A stretch of DNA of 64,000 nt from Corallium rubrum (lineage: Eukaryota > Cnidaria > Anthozoa > Scleralcyonacea > Coralliidae). Under the pieces are notes generated by a model, which was not told the DNA's origin, did no database searches, and saw only the letters and a program-made list of their open reading frames with translations. The stretch is from the NCBI GenBank assembly GCA_964035015.1, contig CAXIUP010000135.1:512501-576500 (forward strand), read 5' to 3'. This document shows, piece after piece, positions 10,562-21,914 of this stretch. The translations under genes were made by a program, and so were the position numbers. Position 1 is the first letter of the stretch, and each line of letters starts with the position of its first letter.

Positions 10562-11631
10562 AAATTTATAATTGTTTTCCTGTAGTTATCCAGCTTGACT
10601 TGACAGATCAAGAGAAGCCAGTGAAGGATATTATTGTCCACAGATGTAATATACTGAAGGATCTGATCAAAGAGTTTGAAGATAAAGAAATCTTAAAATA
10701 CATTGTCAACATTAGGATTGTTGACAATAACGGGGTCCTGGAAAAGGGGGAGGGTAATGGTGTACTTAGAGAGGTATTAACCATTTTCTGGCAATGCTTT
10801 TTCACTTCTTTGGCACTTGGTGCCAAGGAGAAAATCCCATGTATCCGACATGATTTTCAAAAAAAAAGGTTGGGAGGCTATTGCTAGAGTGTTAGTGTAT
10901 GGGTACATACATACAAAATATTTACCACCTACCCTAGCAATAGCATTCATTGCATCATGTATGCTGGGAGAAGAGAGTATACCAAAGGATTTTTTGTTCA
11001 ATTCTTTCAAGTTATTTGTTTCCAATGATGAAAAGGAAGCTGTAGAGGTTTGTTTAAAGGGGGAATTTGATTGTAGTAATGAGGATATCCTAGAATTTCT
11101 AAGATCATACAAATGTTTTCAAAATCCAAGCAAAGACAATATAAGTGAAATTATTTTTGAGCTTGCTCATCAGGAAATAATTCAAAAACCCAGATATATT
11201 GCACATTGTTGGGCACCAATTATTAGGAGTTTACAAGCATTCAAGCCTTTTCAGTCTATTGATGATTTAGTAAAGCTAGTCGAAGAGAAAAAGGTCAGCA
11301 GTAAGAAAGTAGTAAAGCTATTGTCCGCCAATCCTGCAACCGATGCAGAAAGAGAAGTTTTGAACGTCTCAAAAGGTTTGTTAAGAATATAAAAGATGAT
11401 GGCCTTTCTGCATTTCTGCAATTTAGAACAGGCAGTAATGCTATTGTTTGTGAAAGTATACAAGTAACATTCACAAATTTGGATGGATTGGCACGGCACG
11501 TAGGCCTATTGCACACACATGCACACCTTTACTGGAACTACCAACAACCTACAAATCATACAGTGAGTTGTCAGAAGAGTTTACTAGTATTCTAAGGGAA
11601 AAAAGTTCATGGGAATTTAACATTGTATAAT

Positions 11632-12617
11632 TAAATTGATCATTGTTGTGTTAAATATTTTATAGATCTTCCTTATTTTAGTTCCTTTCCAGTTTTTTAC
11701 AAGTTATAAGAACCTCTGGCCAAACATACTGTATTTAAACGGTAGTCAGGGCCATTTATTTGGGAACAAAACTTGGACTCTTTTATTTTAACTATAAAAC
11801 TGGAGGATACTTCCATGTAATTAAGTTTTTTTGTTGCTGAGCTTTTCTCCCTTGCATCTGTCATTACACACGCAGGATGAAAACAGCACTAAAAAAAAAA
11901 TTCATTACATGTAAGTTTCCTCAACTTCTATAGTTTTACTTGAATGTCTATATTTATGAAACACTGGTCTCACTTAAACTCACTGGAGCGGTTGCAGTTG
12001 CCCATGGTTACTATTGGCCAGGTTGTGTAACTTTAATTGACTGGGTCAGATACACAAGTGTTTAGTCATAGTCAATTGAGATATGGTCTGGAAACTCAGC
12101 TAAGTCTTTGGTCTATCTTTTTGTTCACCTTTATGCATTTTTGTGCACGGTGCACGGTCATTGAACACATTGTGTTTTAGTATAATGAACTAATTGTCCA
12201 ATAGCAACGTTTCAGTTCAATCACTCAACCGTACTATTTAAATATTAATAAACCTAAAACAAAGGATGTGCACGGTGTAAGGTACGGTTCAACATAAAAT
12301 CACAGCTCATTATTGGCGCTTTGAAGTTTGCCGAGTTTCCAGACCATAACTCGATTGACTATGGTTTAGTGTTAGTAGTAACACCGAGTTTCATGCATTT
12401 TTGAGTTATTCTGCTGTAAAAAAATGTAATAATGCAGAGCCTTTCAGACCTTTGCAGTTTCATGATTGATATGAGTTCACATTCATCAAGATGACTATCA
12501 CAAGTGGAAAACATTGTATACATTGGCCTTTTATTAATATTAGTATTAAAGTTATTGCTACATGTACAGTTAGTATAAATTGCTACTGTATGGTGAAAAT
12601 GTTTAATGAAAAACATG
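11632..12617. other. Intergenic region between the two convergent transposon genes
   Basis: No coding signal. Two GGTCTGGAAACTCAGC-like segments near 12085 and 12325 are mirror copies. The pieces at about 12010-12360 contain inverted similarity (TCAATTGAGATATGGTCTGG against CCAGACCATAACTCGATTGA), so a small folded element may lie here. Confidence 0.45.
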
Positions 12618-13896
12618 TTAATCATCGTGTTGTCCTTGTATGATATCTAAATAAGAAAGAAAATGGTTGATTCCATGATTGCCATCTTCTTCTAAAAACT
12701 GATCATGGGGGAAACTGTGGTTAGGAATGTTGCTTTCAATTTGAGGAACAAAAACAGCGTAATCTTCATCATGAACAACATAATCAGAGTGTGGAAGTTC
12801 ATCATCATCAAACCCTGTCCCTAATGTTTCAGAACTATCAACCACTGGACAATGCACACCTTGTGCTTGGCCAACTTGAACTGCAGCATCTAGTGATCCA
12901 GAGATAAACATCTGTTCAGGACTTTGGTTCCCAGCACTGCTAACTGGATGACTATTCCACTGATTCACAAATTCATCCAGGCTTCGATTAATACGTGGCA
13001 AAAAAACTTGGTGCAGCACAAACAAATGCTCTTCATTATCAGCATTAAGTATACCGTGATTTTCCATGTGACTGAAAAGTGATGCATAATGGCACAGTAT
13101 ACCAGAATACACATCTCTGTGAAGTCGTTCAACCCTCACATTGTGCACTGATCTGCCAGTAAGGACACTCCCACGACCAGTACCCCTGTGTTGGAGCATA
13201 TATCTTGCTGCATACACATTTTCTAAACCATGATCTGTTCTTATTTTCATAGGCAAACCATACTTGACTACACCACCTTCAAATAATGAAAGGACCGTAG
13301 AGGCAAGGTTGTTGTTGGCACATGTCAAGTAAATGATGACTCTGCTAAAACCGTCAATACAAGCATGTACAACCATTCTCCAGTGAATAAGTTTGTGATT
13401 GCCGTCTAGGTGCCAAAGGTAGTTTGGATAAGGGACACTATATTTCCTTCTGTAGACAGCTACATGTCCACGTAAAGCTGTACCGACAGGATCTAGTTTT
13501 CTGGGGCAATGTCGAACCTTCCATCGCTGAATGCGGAATCCCCTGCTTCTCAATGCTCCAAGCAGACGTGTCTGTCCGATATTAGGTGTCAAATTACGAA
13601 CACTTTCAACAACTTGACAGAATACCTCTTCAGTTATGCACGTAAAGTTTTCCTGCCTCATGCTAAATTCTTCCTTTTCCTATTTTTGACCATTTAAAGT
13701 GTTTTGACCTCAAGAACTTTACTTGATCTTCATCAATTTCGTAGCGAGGGCGCCCGCCATTTACACTGCTTGTAGGTGCTTGGCGCGGGTTATGCTGGTC
13801 GTTATTTTCCTCGACTCTCAACTTCTCCGCTTCGTTATTTATGTACTCTTTTATGCTGGTTAAAACTGACAGAAGTTGAAAAAATTGCTGCCACAT
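12618..13896 (-). pseudogene. DDE integrase/transposase of the IS3EU-like element (copy 1)
   Basis: The catalytic part is an intact 347-residue frame (12618-13661). It shows YLWHLDGNHK (Asp about 86), KIRTDHGLEN (Asp about 143) and NVRVERLHRD (Glu about 178), the D-D-E triad of a retroviral-type integrase fold. An acidic tail ends the protein. Upstream on the same strand, 13663-13896 encodes GRPRYEIDEDQVKFLRSKHF, which looks like the start of a helix-turn-helix DNA-binding domain. The two parts are in different frames and the rest of the helix-turn-helix is missing, so there is a deletion, frameshift or unrecognised intron near 13662-13700. A further frame at 13905-14102 may be the N-terminus. 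The enzyme would cut and join the element's inverted repeats. The homologue at 26303-28574 supports the call. Confidence 0.82.
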
Positions 13897-13904
13897 GGAG
13901 TTAT

Positions 13905-14102
13905 TTATATTAAAGTAAAACTGTTTAGAACAATTATAAATGTGTCACAAACTTCATCCATCTGGATAGCCAGGTTTTCCAAGGCGTCCAAGGAAACTTC
14001 GGGGTGTTCAGACAAAGGTCCTTCGTCGTATAGATTTTGAATTTGAAGAAGAACTGTCTTTGAAATATTCAGAAAAACTGAAAATGCGTTCGTTGACGGC
14101 AT
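13905..14102 (-). pseudogene. Probable N-terminal segment of integrase copy 1
   Basis: A 65-residue frame starts about 40 bases inside the right inverted repeat and has a helical, acidic composition. It lies upstream of and close to the integrase frames but out of frame with them. I do not recognise a domain. Its place relative to the inverted repeat mirrors the start of the HECT-type gene at the other end. Confidence 0.45.
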
Positions 14103-14142
14103 GTTTGCTTTTCACTGACTACCCCTCCTGGGTACGAGGTTG

Positions 14143-14391
14143 GGGTCGCAAAGGATCATAATTAGAAGGCATTTTTACAATGACAATTAGAAGGCTTTTT
14201 TGAGATCACGATTAGAAAGCTTATTTTCAATAAATCCTTTTGGATGGTTTTAAAAGAACTTCGAATAAATATATTTAACTTCGACTTTGGTTTTAGAAAT
14301 ACAGCAAAGCTTTATGTTTATTTAGAACGCATATATTGATATAGAACGAATATTTGTGAAAGAGGAGTTTTGTCCGCATCGGCGCCTCATA
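14143..14391 (-). repeat. Right terminal inverted repeat
   Basis: Mirror of 6098-6346, ending GGCGCCTCATA, followed by the AAAAAC flank. Confidence 0.93.
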
Positions 14392-14397
14392 AAAAAC

Positions 14398-15004
14398 CAA
14401 ATCAAAATAGCGGGTGCTATTACGATTTGGACATTGTTCGGTTCGCTATTTCACTTTTTTAGGAAAACTAAGGTATTTCGTTGGATGAACTGTGCGTATG
14501 TTGTAGCCAGATGAATTCTCTTTTTACACATATATTTTATAACTTTTACAGTCCTTTATTTCTCGACAAAACGTCCGTGGCAGGACATTATAATACATAC
14601 GAGAAAAAAAAAATCCAAATAGCGGCCGCTATTATAATTTGGCCATTGTTCGGTATTTCCCTTTTTTTATGTAAACTAAGGTATTTTGTCGGATAAACTG
14701 TAGGTATGTTGTAGCCAGATGAATTATCTTTCTTGCAGTATATTTGAAGCTACTACCAGTGGTTTATTTCTCGATAAAACATTGTTAGAAGACAGACTAT
14801 AATTTGTATTATATGTATTATGTATTATAACACATAGCGGCCGCTATTATTGATTTGGCCATGTTCGGTATTTCGCTTTTTTTATGAAAAGTAAGGTATT
14901 TGGTCGGATAAACTGTACGTATGTTGTAGCCAGATGAATCATCTTTCTTCCAGTATATTTTATGCTACTACCACTGGTTTGTTTCTCGAAGACAGACTAT
15001 AATT
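14398..15004 (+). repeat. ~210-bp tandem repeat (satellite-like), right block
   Basis: Three units have the shared core at 14500, 14708 and 14923. Units also share a TAGCGGCCGCTATTA palindrome segment and the CGGTATTTC segment. The block continues the array interrupted at 6097. Confidence 0.88.
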
Positions 15005-15011
15005 TGTATTA

Positions 15012-15222
15012 TCTAGGGATTTATGGTGAAGGAAAATTCGAGTGTAGAATATATACATTATAAGACCAAACCGGGACCAGTTGCGAAAAATGCAACTACA
15101 CAGGCCTTCCGGCAGGAATTGAACCCACGACCTTGCGATTCTAGTGCAATGCTCTGACCACTGAGCCACGGAGGCCGTTGCCGAGAGATTGATCGCGAGT
15201 TCTGTATATATTAAGGTGGTAA
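15012..15222 (-). mobile_element. tRNA-derived SINE, cut by the second IS3EU-like element
   Basis: The body and tRNA-like head match the other copies (B box as GGAATTGAACC on the plus strand at about 15115). The copy stops after GGTGGTAA, in the middle of the SINE 5' region, exactly where the next element begins. The rest of this SINE is not found in the window. Confidence 0.88.
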
Positions 15223-15309
15223 TATGGGGCGCCGTTTGTTCATTTATTATTTATTCTAAGAACAAGCTATTTTCTTAATGATTTGCATATAATTGATCGC
15301 ATTCTAGAT

Positions 15310-15552
15310 TATTTGTTAAACAATACTTTTACGACTTTCCATTATTTCTTAAATAATACTTTTACGATTTTCATTATTTATTAAATAATACTTTTACCAT
15401 TTTCATTATTTATTATATAATACTTTTACAATTTTCATTATTTGTTAAATAATACTTTTACAATTTTCATTATTTATTAAATAATACTTTTACGATTTTC
15501 ATTATTTATTATATAATACTTTTACGATTTTCATTATTTGTTAAATAATACT
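15310..15552 (+). repeat. ~32-bp AT-rich minisatellite near the element end
   Basis: About seven to eight units of roughly ATTATTTATTAAATAATACT plus TTTACGATTTTC. It lies between the element terminus and the HECT-type gene start. Confidence 0.92.
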
Positions 15553-16434
15553 TTTTGTGGTCGAAACTGGTCAGCGGATTCTTGATCAAAGCGGAAATTG
15601 GCGGGAACAGCAAGTATCCAAGATGGCGAACGTGAACGAAGCTCTGAGTCTACTAGACTCACTTAGGACCGTGCTTGTTTCACGTGGTCAGGAGGTAAGT
15701 AAGGCAGGTTTGCCCACAGTTCTAAGTTCGCATTCGTTGATCGTGGAGTTTTGACGTTTGCCGTTTTAAAGTGTAATTTATGTATTTATTCTGTACCACT
15801 AAGACATGCATGATTTCAGATTCCTTCGACCAGTTCGTCTTCGACGTTGAATAGTGCAACTAGTCAGCGACCTGCAGCAGTACTTCCATCAGCTTTCAGG
15901 CAATTCCTTACATCCCAACCGTCCACTTCAACTTCAAGCCCTGCTGTATCAGCAAAGCCATCTGCTAAGAAAAGAAAAGTGTCTGGGAATGTGGGACGTG
16001 ACAAGAGCTTCACCAAGGATATTCTGTGCATTCCTCCGGCTGATTGGATTGGGAATACAATTCCCATTCCACGAGCAAAAGCCAGAGGAAAACTTGTTGA
16101 GCAAGGCCTGGCTGGTAAAATAGTGCTGTGGTCATCCTGGTCCAACCAACGAATCATCGAAGAGGTGACAAGTCTGTCTGGGGGTGCCTTTGGTCTGGAG
16201 GATGGCGAACAACTCCCATTTCGATATTTGTCTATCGTAGTAGGGATGAAAAAGCTTGCATACCCCAAAGTGTCTGCGTCTTTTCAGTGGAGCGGAGCAA
16301 CTGTGGCTGCCCTTGCTGGCCAAGGAGGTCTCTACATAGAGGCAAGTCTTCCCATCGTGAACAAGGAGAAAAATTCAAATGGGAATGTAGTATTGAAAAA
16401 AAGAAATATCTTACAAGTGGACTCTGATTCATCG

Positions 16435-17056
16435 GTAGGTTATTATTTAATATTTTGTATTAATAAGGTTGGTTGGTTAACGATATCCATCTATGATATA
16501 GATTGTATTCCTGCTGAGTTTACTGCTGCAATAGGCTGGTCATATTTTATGCACGAATCAATGTTAAGCCCAAGGGGGGGGGGGTCAGGCAAAAGGTGGG
16601 GGGTTTGAATTTTTTAAAATGAAGTGTTCAAAAGTGTGACCCTGGGGCAGAGAATTACGATCAAATATAGGCAAATTGCCCATTATTCAGACATTGAACA
16701 CAATTAAATCTACAAACTTTGTAGCAATTTTTTTGTCATGCTTAACTTGCACTGTTAACATATGTTTAAATCATTGCATTTTTAAATCATATATAATCAT
16801 TCGATATACAATATTTTACATGACACTTAGAAAATGGTAGATGATTTTATATTTGCATAGCATGATCCTGTTGCTATTACTTACATGGTCGCTTCACCAC
16901 TGTGGGTGAGTATAGAGGTAACAGGCTAGCTGTGTTACACATGTAAAGTGAGAAATTTTGGGACAGATAGGAACTTTAAATTTCTACAAAGACAGTATTA
17001 TTTTGTAATTTTTGAAAGGATGATGAGTGCAATTGCAATTGCAATTGCAATGGCAG
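16435..17056 (+). other. Intron of HECT-type gene copy 2
   Basis: It starts GTAGGTTATT and contains a G9 run near 16575 and AATTGC repeats near 17031-17050. No gene seen. Confidence 0.5.
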
Positions 17057-17198
17057 TTTGCTTAGTCTGGACCAGATTCTTGATGGGGCAGATAAAACAT
17101 CCTTGCAGTCAGATACAGCTGGTTCGGTAGCAGATCAGTATTCAGCTTCAGCAACTGAGGGTTACTTCCGGTAAGCCATGTATATACATATATATATA

Positions 17199-17254
<56 letters not shown>

Positions 17255-18222
17255 CAGTATACAGTGTATATAACAAGTAGAAATAATTTGTTAGGGGGAA
17301 ATACATGATTAGTCAAATGTGCTGCTCAATTGCTCATTACCTATCTATCTAGACTGGAGGCTGGGGGTTGAAAGTTATTTCGAGCATGTCCTTAAATAAA
17401 ATCTTGAAACATGGCTGAAGATGCTGAAGAGTATCGATTAAAATGTTTCATCTAAATTACATTTCACCAGCAAAACTTCAAACAAAAGTTTTTAATTTTA
17501 TTAAAATTTGGAGTTCACAGATGACATCATAATGCCATCAGAATTTGTTGCCATGGCAACAAGTGTACAGTATCATACGTTGGAATTTCATTGCAATACA
17601 CCCAATACTTTTAGAAATATTGACCACAGGATCTTTCCATCCCTCAGTCAACCCTAGAAGACCAAGAAACTATACTAGAAGTTACTACCACAAGTGAAGT
17701 GCTGCCTCGAAAGGGACAAAACCTTTAGTTAATTATTAAACATTTCCTTTTGTTCATATGCCGAAATTCTGGGTGAAAATGACAATTTGGGGGATGAAGA
17801 TGTGCATCTGCAAAGGGTCCTTGAAATATGCGCAAGGTGGGTAGCCTGTGTAGCTTGCAAAATAAGTAGATAAATAATGTAAATACATGTATTTGGGACT
17901 GAACATATCTAATACTGTAGGCAGGAGGTTATTGTTGAGATTAAAGGGCTTTTCTGGTTGGACATGTTTTTACAATTTAGCATTTTGCTAATTTCTTTAA
18001 TTTAATTATAGCTCTTTAATACACATGTTTGAGAATGTAAATTGTGCAGGAAGTAGTTTTTGGGGGGTTATAGGAACAGGCAGTGGTTGATTAAGTGGCT
18101 GAATGAATGGATTATTTCTATCAATTTTTCGAGACCTACAGGTAATTAATTTATTTAATCAACCTTTTTATCACAAGTATTTCTATTTTATTGACAGGGA
18201 TTCTGCTTCCAAGTCTGATGAT

Positions 18223-18364
18223 TGTAATAGATTTACATGTATTTACTTGTAATTAGATGCATGGATTTCCGGTGGACTTCCGGTGTAACGAACTGTATAA
18301 ATAGTTGAGTAAATGCAAGTAATAAACGTCTTATTGCGAGTTAACCTCTTAACAACGTCTTACA
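18223..18364 (+). repeat. 5' LTR
   Basis: 142 bp, TG...CA ends. TATAAATAG near 18297 may be the promoter TATA box and AATAAACG near 18320 a poly(A)-like signal. Confidence 0.95.
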
Positions 18365-18386
18365 TGGTGGCAGCGGTAAAACAAGG

Positions 18387-21300
18387 ATGATGGCTGAAGG
18401 ATTCGTAAAGCCGAATGCACTGTCTTTCGAAGGAAATGTCGCTGAAAATTGGAGGAGGTTTAAACAGCGATATTCGATATTCATAGTAGCGTCAGGATAT
18501 GAGAGGAAATCAAAGAAAGAAAAGACGTGCATGTTATTAAACCTTGCTGGCGAACAAGCAATTGAAGTGTTTAATACGTTCACTTTTGGCGACGATGAGG
18601 ATGCTGATGATCCAGAACAAGTCATTCGAAAGTTTGAAGAATACTGTATACCAAAGAGGAATATAACATATGAGAGACATGTGTTTAACACAAGAATGCA
18701 AGCGACCGGCGAAACAATTGATAATTATGTCACCGAACTCAAATTGCAAGCGAAGCATTGTGAGTTCGGGTCGCTCACAAACGAACTTATCCGAGATCGA
18801 ATTGTAGTTGGAGTGAAGGATGATACGGTGAGAAGCAGATTGTTGAGAGAAAGTGAGTTGACGTTGCAGAAGACGGTTGATATTTGCCGAGCAGCAGAAG
18901 TTTCGTCGAGTCAGATATCCGCCCTGAAGTCATCCGAGACAAGTATTCATGGTGTTGAAAAGAGAAAAGGAGGTAAATCCCAAGAGTACCACGATGAGAA
19001 TCAACAAGCTTTATGCAAATACTGTGGGCTTCAACATATGCGAGGAAAATGTCCGGCCTTTGGTAAAGTTTGTAGCGCCTGTAAGAAAAGAAATCACTTC
19101 GCGAAAGTGTGTAGAAGCAAGCCAGTTCATACTATGGAACACGACGATCTCTTTATCGGAATGATCAATCAAAACGAAGTGGTTGGCGAAGTTACAGCGA
19201 AAGACGAGGAATGGCATGCCGTCTTAAATGTCGAAGGGACATATGTCAACTTCAAGCTAGACACCGGCGCTAAATGCAATGTTATACCAAGAAAGATATT
19301 CGAAAAGATTGGAACCTCGACGCCGCTGAATAAGACCACGACCAGGCTTTTTTCTTATGGCGGGAACAGAATAGCTGTGGCTGGAGAAGTTTATCTAAAG
19401 AGCAAGTACCGAAACGATGACTACATGATGCAGTATTTTGTCGTGGAACAAGCAAAACAACCGCTATTGGGCTTAAGAGCGTGTGAAGACCTTGGCCTGT
19501 TGCAACGAGTACAAAGTCTCAAACAGGAAGAACATCAGGAAGAACATTTCCAGTCCAAAATGGTCGCCGAGTTCCAGGAGGTTTTCGCTGCTGATAACAT
19601 TGGATGTTTACCTGTCAAACATCACATACAGTTAGATGAATCAATTAAACCAGTAATTCACGCTCCGAGACGAGTACCAGTGGCACTACGGTCGCGTGTT
19701 AAAGAAGAGCTAGACAGAATGGAAAAACTTGGCGTCATTCGTCAGATAAACAAGCCGACCGACTGGGTCTCGTCCATGGTCACCGTGGTAAAGCCAGGAA
19801 AGCTCAGAATCTGTTTAGATCCGCGTGATTTGAATTTAGCCATCAAAAGGGAACACTATCCGATGTTAACTGTTGAGGAAGTGATGTCACGTTTGCCCAA
19901 CGCGAAGGTCTTCTCAAAACTGGACGCAGCAAGTGGATTTTGGCAAATACCACTCGACGAAGAGTCTTCATCGCTCACTTGTTTTAATACGCCATTCGGA
20001 AGGTACGAGTTCAAACGTCTACCATTTGGTATCAAGTCAGCGCCCGAAATTTTTCAGCGCACCATGCACCAGCTGTTTGACGACATACAGGGATGTGAAA
20101 TCATAGCAGACGACATTCTTGTGTGGGGAGTTGATGAAGAGAGCCACGATGAGAATCTGAGAAGGGTCATGGAGAGAGTACAAGAGGTTGGTCTCAAGCT
20201 TCGCGAAGAGAAATGCAGATTTAGAGTCCGATCGGTGACGTATGTGGGACATCAACTTACCTCAGATGGAGTAAAGCCAGATACAAGCAAGGTTGCCGCC
20301 ATTCTCGAGATGCCAACGCCGAAGAATAAGCAAGAAATCCAGAGGTTTATGGGAATGATTCAATATCTTGGAAAGTTTATACCAAACCTAGCTGAAAAAA
20401 GCAAGCCATTAAGAGATTTAATGAGAAAAGACACGCCCTGGGTTTGGAACCATGAACAAGAAGATGCGTATGACGAATTGAAACAAGCCTGCAGCAAACC
20501 ACCAACACTGGCATTCTATGATGTGAATAAGCCTGTCACAATCTCTGTGGACAGCAGTCAGTCTGGTTTGGGGGCTGTCTGTATGCAGAACGATCAACCC
20601 ATAGCCTATGCGTCTCGAGCCCTTACAGATACGCAACAACGGTATGCGCAGATTGAAAAGGAACTCTTGGCGATAGTTTTTGGTTGCGAGAGATTCCACG
20701 ACTTCATCTATGGAAAGCAAGTGCAAGTAGAGACCGACCATAAGCCGCTCGAAGCAATCTTTAGAAAGCCATTGGATGAGTCGCCGCTGAGGTTGCAGAG
20801 AATGCTACTGAGACTCCAACGGTATGATCTCGAAGTCTCCTACAAGCCTGGATCAGAGCTTTATATCGCTGATGCGTTAAGCAGAGCATATTTGGACATC
20901 CAGCCAGAAGACCAGCTAGAAGAAGAGTTAGAAGTGCATGTTGTACTGCCTATGTCTGAGGAACGCCTACAGCAGTTGCAAGAGGAAAGTAAAGCAGATA
21001 AAGATATCCAGCAACTGAAAGAGCTCATTGTAAATGGTTGGCCAAAGTACAAGTCCCAAGTTAGTCCCGAGATTCGTGTGTATTGGGATTTTAAAGAAGA
21101 GATGTCCATCAACGATGAGATTGTCTTCAAAGGAGATAAAACGATTATACCCAAGTCCATGAGATTAGTCGTTTTGGAGGCTGTTCACCAACCACATTTG
21201 GGAATTGAAGCTTCAAAGCGCAGAGCTCGTGAAGTCGTATATTGGCCAACCATGTGTGGTGATATTGAAGAAATGGTCAAGCAGTGTGCTGTATGCAATA

Positions 21301-21914
21301 GCAACCAGAAGCTTCAACAAAAAGAGCCTCTTAAATCTCTTCCGGTTCCATCCAGACCATGGCAAAGGATTGGCGTCGACATCTTTGATTTTGAGCAGAA
21401 GCAGTATCTGTTGACAGCTGATTTCTATTCGGGGTGGTTTGAAATCGATTTGCTGAGTTCGCTTACGTCATCCATGGTAATTGCAAAGCTGAAAACTCAC
21501 TTCGCGCGATACGGAATTCCGGATTTCGTACACAGCGATAACGGACCGCAATTTTCTAGTATTGAGTTTCAGAACTTTGCTCGTCAGTGGGGATTTCAGC
21601 ACGTGACCAGCTCTCCAAGGTACGCGCAGAGCAATGGAGGAGTCGAGCGAGCAGTGCAAGTTGCAAAGATACTACTGAAAAAGGCTCGACAGGACGGCAA
21701 AGATCCACACATGTCTATGCTTAATCATCGCAACACACCTCGAGATAGTGTTCTTGGTAGTCCTGCCCAACGCTTGATGTCCCGTCGCACTAAGTCCGTA
21801 CTTCCAGTGACGGAAGAGCAACTTCAACCAAAAGTTATAAAACCCGCGGATGTTCATATAAAGGGCAACAAAAGAGAAATTACGACGTGGGGAGCAAAAG
21901 CCTGTCAGGTTTGA
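18387..21914 (+). CDS. Ty3/gypsy Gag-Pol polyprotein
   Basis: A single 1,175-residue frame with no gag/pol shift. Gag holds two zinc knuckles around residues 210-243 (CX2CX3HX4C, then CX2CX4HX4C). The protease motif is LDTGA (about 290). Reverse transcriptase runs from about 420 to 680, with ADDI at about 573 as the catalytic pair, and RNase H starts at ISVDSSQSGLG (about 718). The integrase has its zinc-binding HHCC region (HQPHLG ... CAVC, about 933-970), then Asp about 997, HSDNGPQF (about 1050) and SNGGVERA (about 1085). The frame ends early: the integrase C-terminus continues at 21887-22231 in another frame after a one-base shift near 21858. The start is the first methionine after the primer site. 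Coding is otherwise intact, in line with the identical LTRs. Confidence 0.95.
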   Translation: MMAEGFVKPNALSFEGNVAENWRRFKQRYSIFIVASGYERKSKKEKTCMLLNLAGEQAIEVFNTFTFGDDEDADDPEQVIRKFEEYCIPKRNITYERHVFNTRMQATGETIDNYVTELKLQAKHCEFGSLTNELIRDRIVVGVKDDTVRSRLLRESELTLQKTVDICRAAEVSSSQISALKSSETSIHGVEKRKGGKSQEYHDENQQALCKYCGLQHMRGKCPAFGKVCSACKKRNHFAKVCRSKPVHTMEHDDLFIGMINQNEVVGEVTAKDEEWHAVLNVEGTYVNFKLDTGAKCNVIPRKIFEKIGTSTPLNKTTTRLFSYGGNRIAVAGEVYLKSKYRNDDYMMQYFVVEQAKQPLLGLRACEDLGLLQRVQSLKQEEHQEEHFQSKMVAEFQEVFAADNIGCLPVKHHIQLDESIKPVIHAPRRVPVALRSRVKEELDRMEKLGVIRQINKPTDWVSSMVTVVKPGKLRICLDPRDLNLAIKREHYPMLTVEEVMSRLPNAKVFSKLDAASGFWQIPLDEESSSLTCFNTPFGRYEFKRLPFGIKSAPEIFQRTMHQLFDDIQGCEIIADDILVWGVDEESHDENLRRVMERVQEVGLKLREEKCRFRVRSVTYVGHQLTSDGVKPDTSKVAAILEMPTPKNKQEIQRFMGMIQYLGKFIPNLAEKSKPLRDLMRKDTPWVWNHEQEDAYDELKQACSKPPTLAFYDVNKPVTISVDSSQSGLGAVCMQNDQPIAYASRALTDTQQRYAQIEKELLAIVFGCERFHDFIYGKQVQVETDHKPLEAIFRKPLDESPLRLQRMLLRLQRYDLEVSYKPGSELYIADALSRAYLDIQPEDQLEEELEVHVVLPMSEERLQQLQEESKADKDIQQLKELIVNGWPKYKSQVSPEIRVYWDFKEEMSINDEIVFKGDKTIIPKSMRLVVLEAVHQPHLGIEASKRRAREVVYWPTMCGDIEEMVKQCAVCNSNQKLQQKEPLKSLPVPSRPWQRIGVDIFDFEQKQYLLTADFYSGWFEIDLLSSLTSSMVIAKLKTHFARYGIPDFVHSDNGPQFSSIEFQNFARQWGFQHVTSSPRYAQSNGGVERAVQVAKILLKKARQDGKDPHMSMLNHRNTPRDSVLGSPAQRLMSRRTKSVLPVTEEQLQPKVIKPADVHIKGNKREITTWGAKACQV

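Larger units (their letters stand above)
6418..11631 (+). pseudogene. HECT-type E3 ubiquitin ligase-like gene of the IS3EU-like element (copy 1)
   Basis: The start at 6418 (ATGGCGGACGAAG) is the first in-frame methionine after the inverted repeat. Exon 1 (6418-6928) has a Ser/Thr-rich head, a basic KKRKRKQ stretch and then YKDLILIPDPNEE. An A10 run at 6713-6722 shifts the frame. Exon 2 is 8044-8224 (GVEPNAEIVLKVSG). Exon 3 starts at 9048 and is interrupted by SINEs. Next come an 18-bp repeat region, then the large exon from about 10586 with IRIVDNNGVLEKGEGNGVLR, a diverged HECT-like region. The end near 11500-11631 carries AHTCTPLLELP, the catalytic-cysteine context of the HECT C-lobe. Such enzymes pass ubiquitin from E2 through that cysteine to a substrate. 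Frame breaks near 6715, 10860, 11380 and 11495 make this copy inactive as assembled. Related copies start at 15624 and 51081. Confidence 0.75.
6098..14391. mobile_element. IS3EU-like DNA transposon with HECT-type gene and integrase
   Basis: An 8,294-bp unit is bounded by 249-bp terminal inverted repeats (6098-6346 and 14143-14391) that match almost everywhere. The ends are TATGAGGCGCC...GGCGCCTCATA. Flanking hexamers GAAAAC (6092-6097) and AAAAAC (14392-14397) look like a 6-bp target duplication with one change. As I recall, IS3EU elements have TAY...RTA ends and 6-bp duplications, which fits. Inside are a HECT-type gene on the plus strand and a DDE integrase on the minus strand, each starting just inside an inverted repeat and converging near 12 kb. 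The superfamily name is an inference from the ends and the integrase. Confidence 0.85.
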
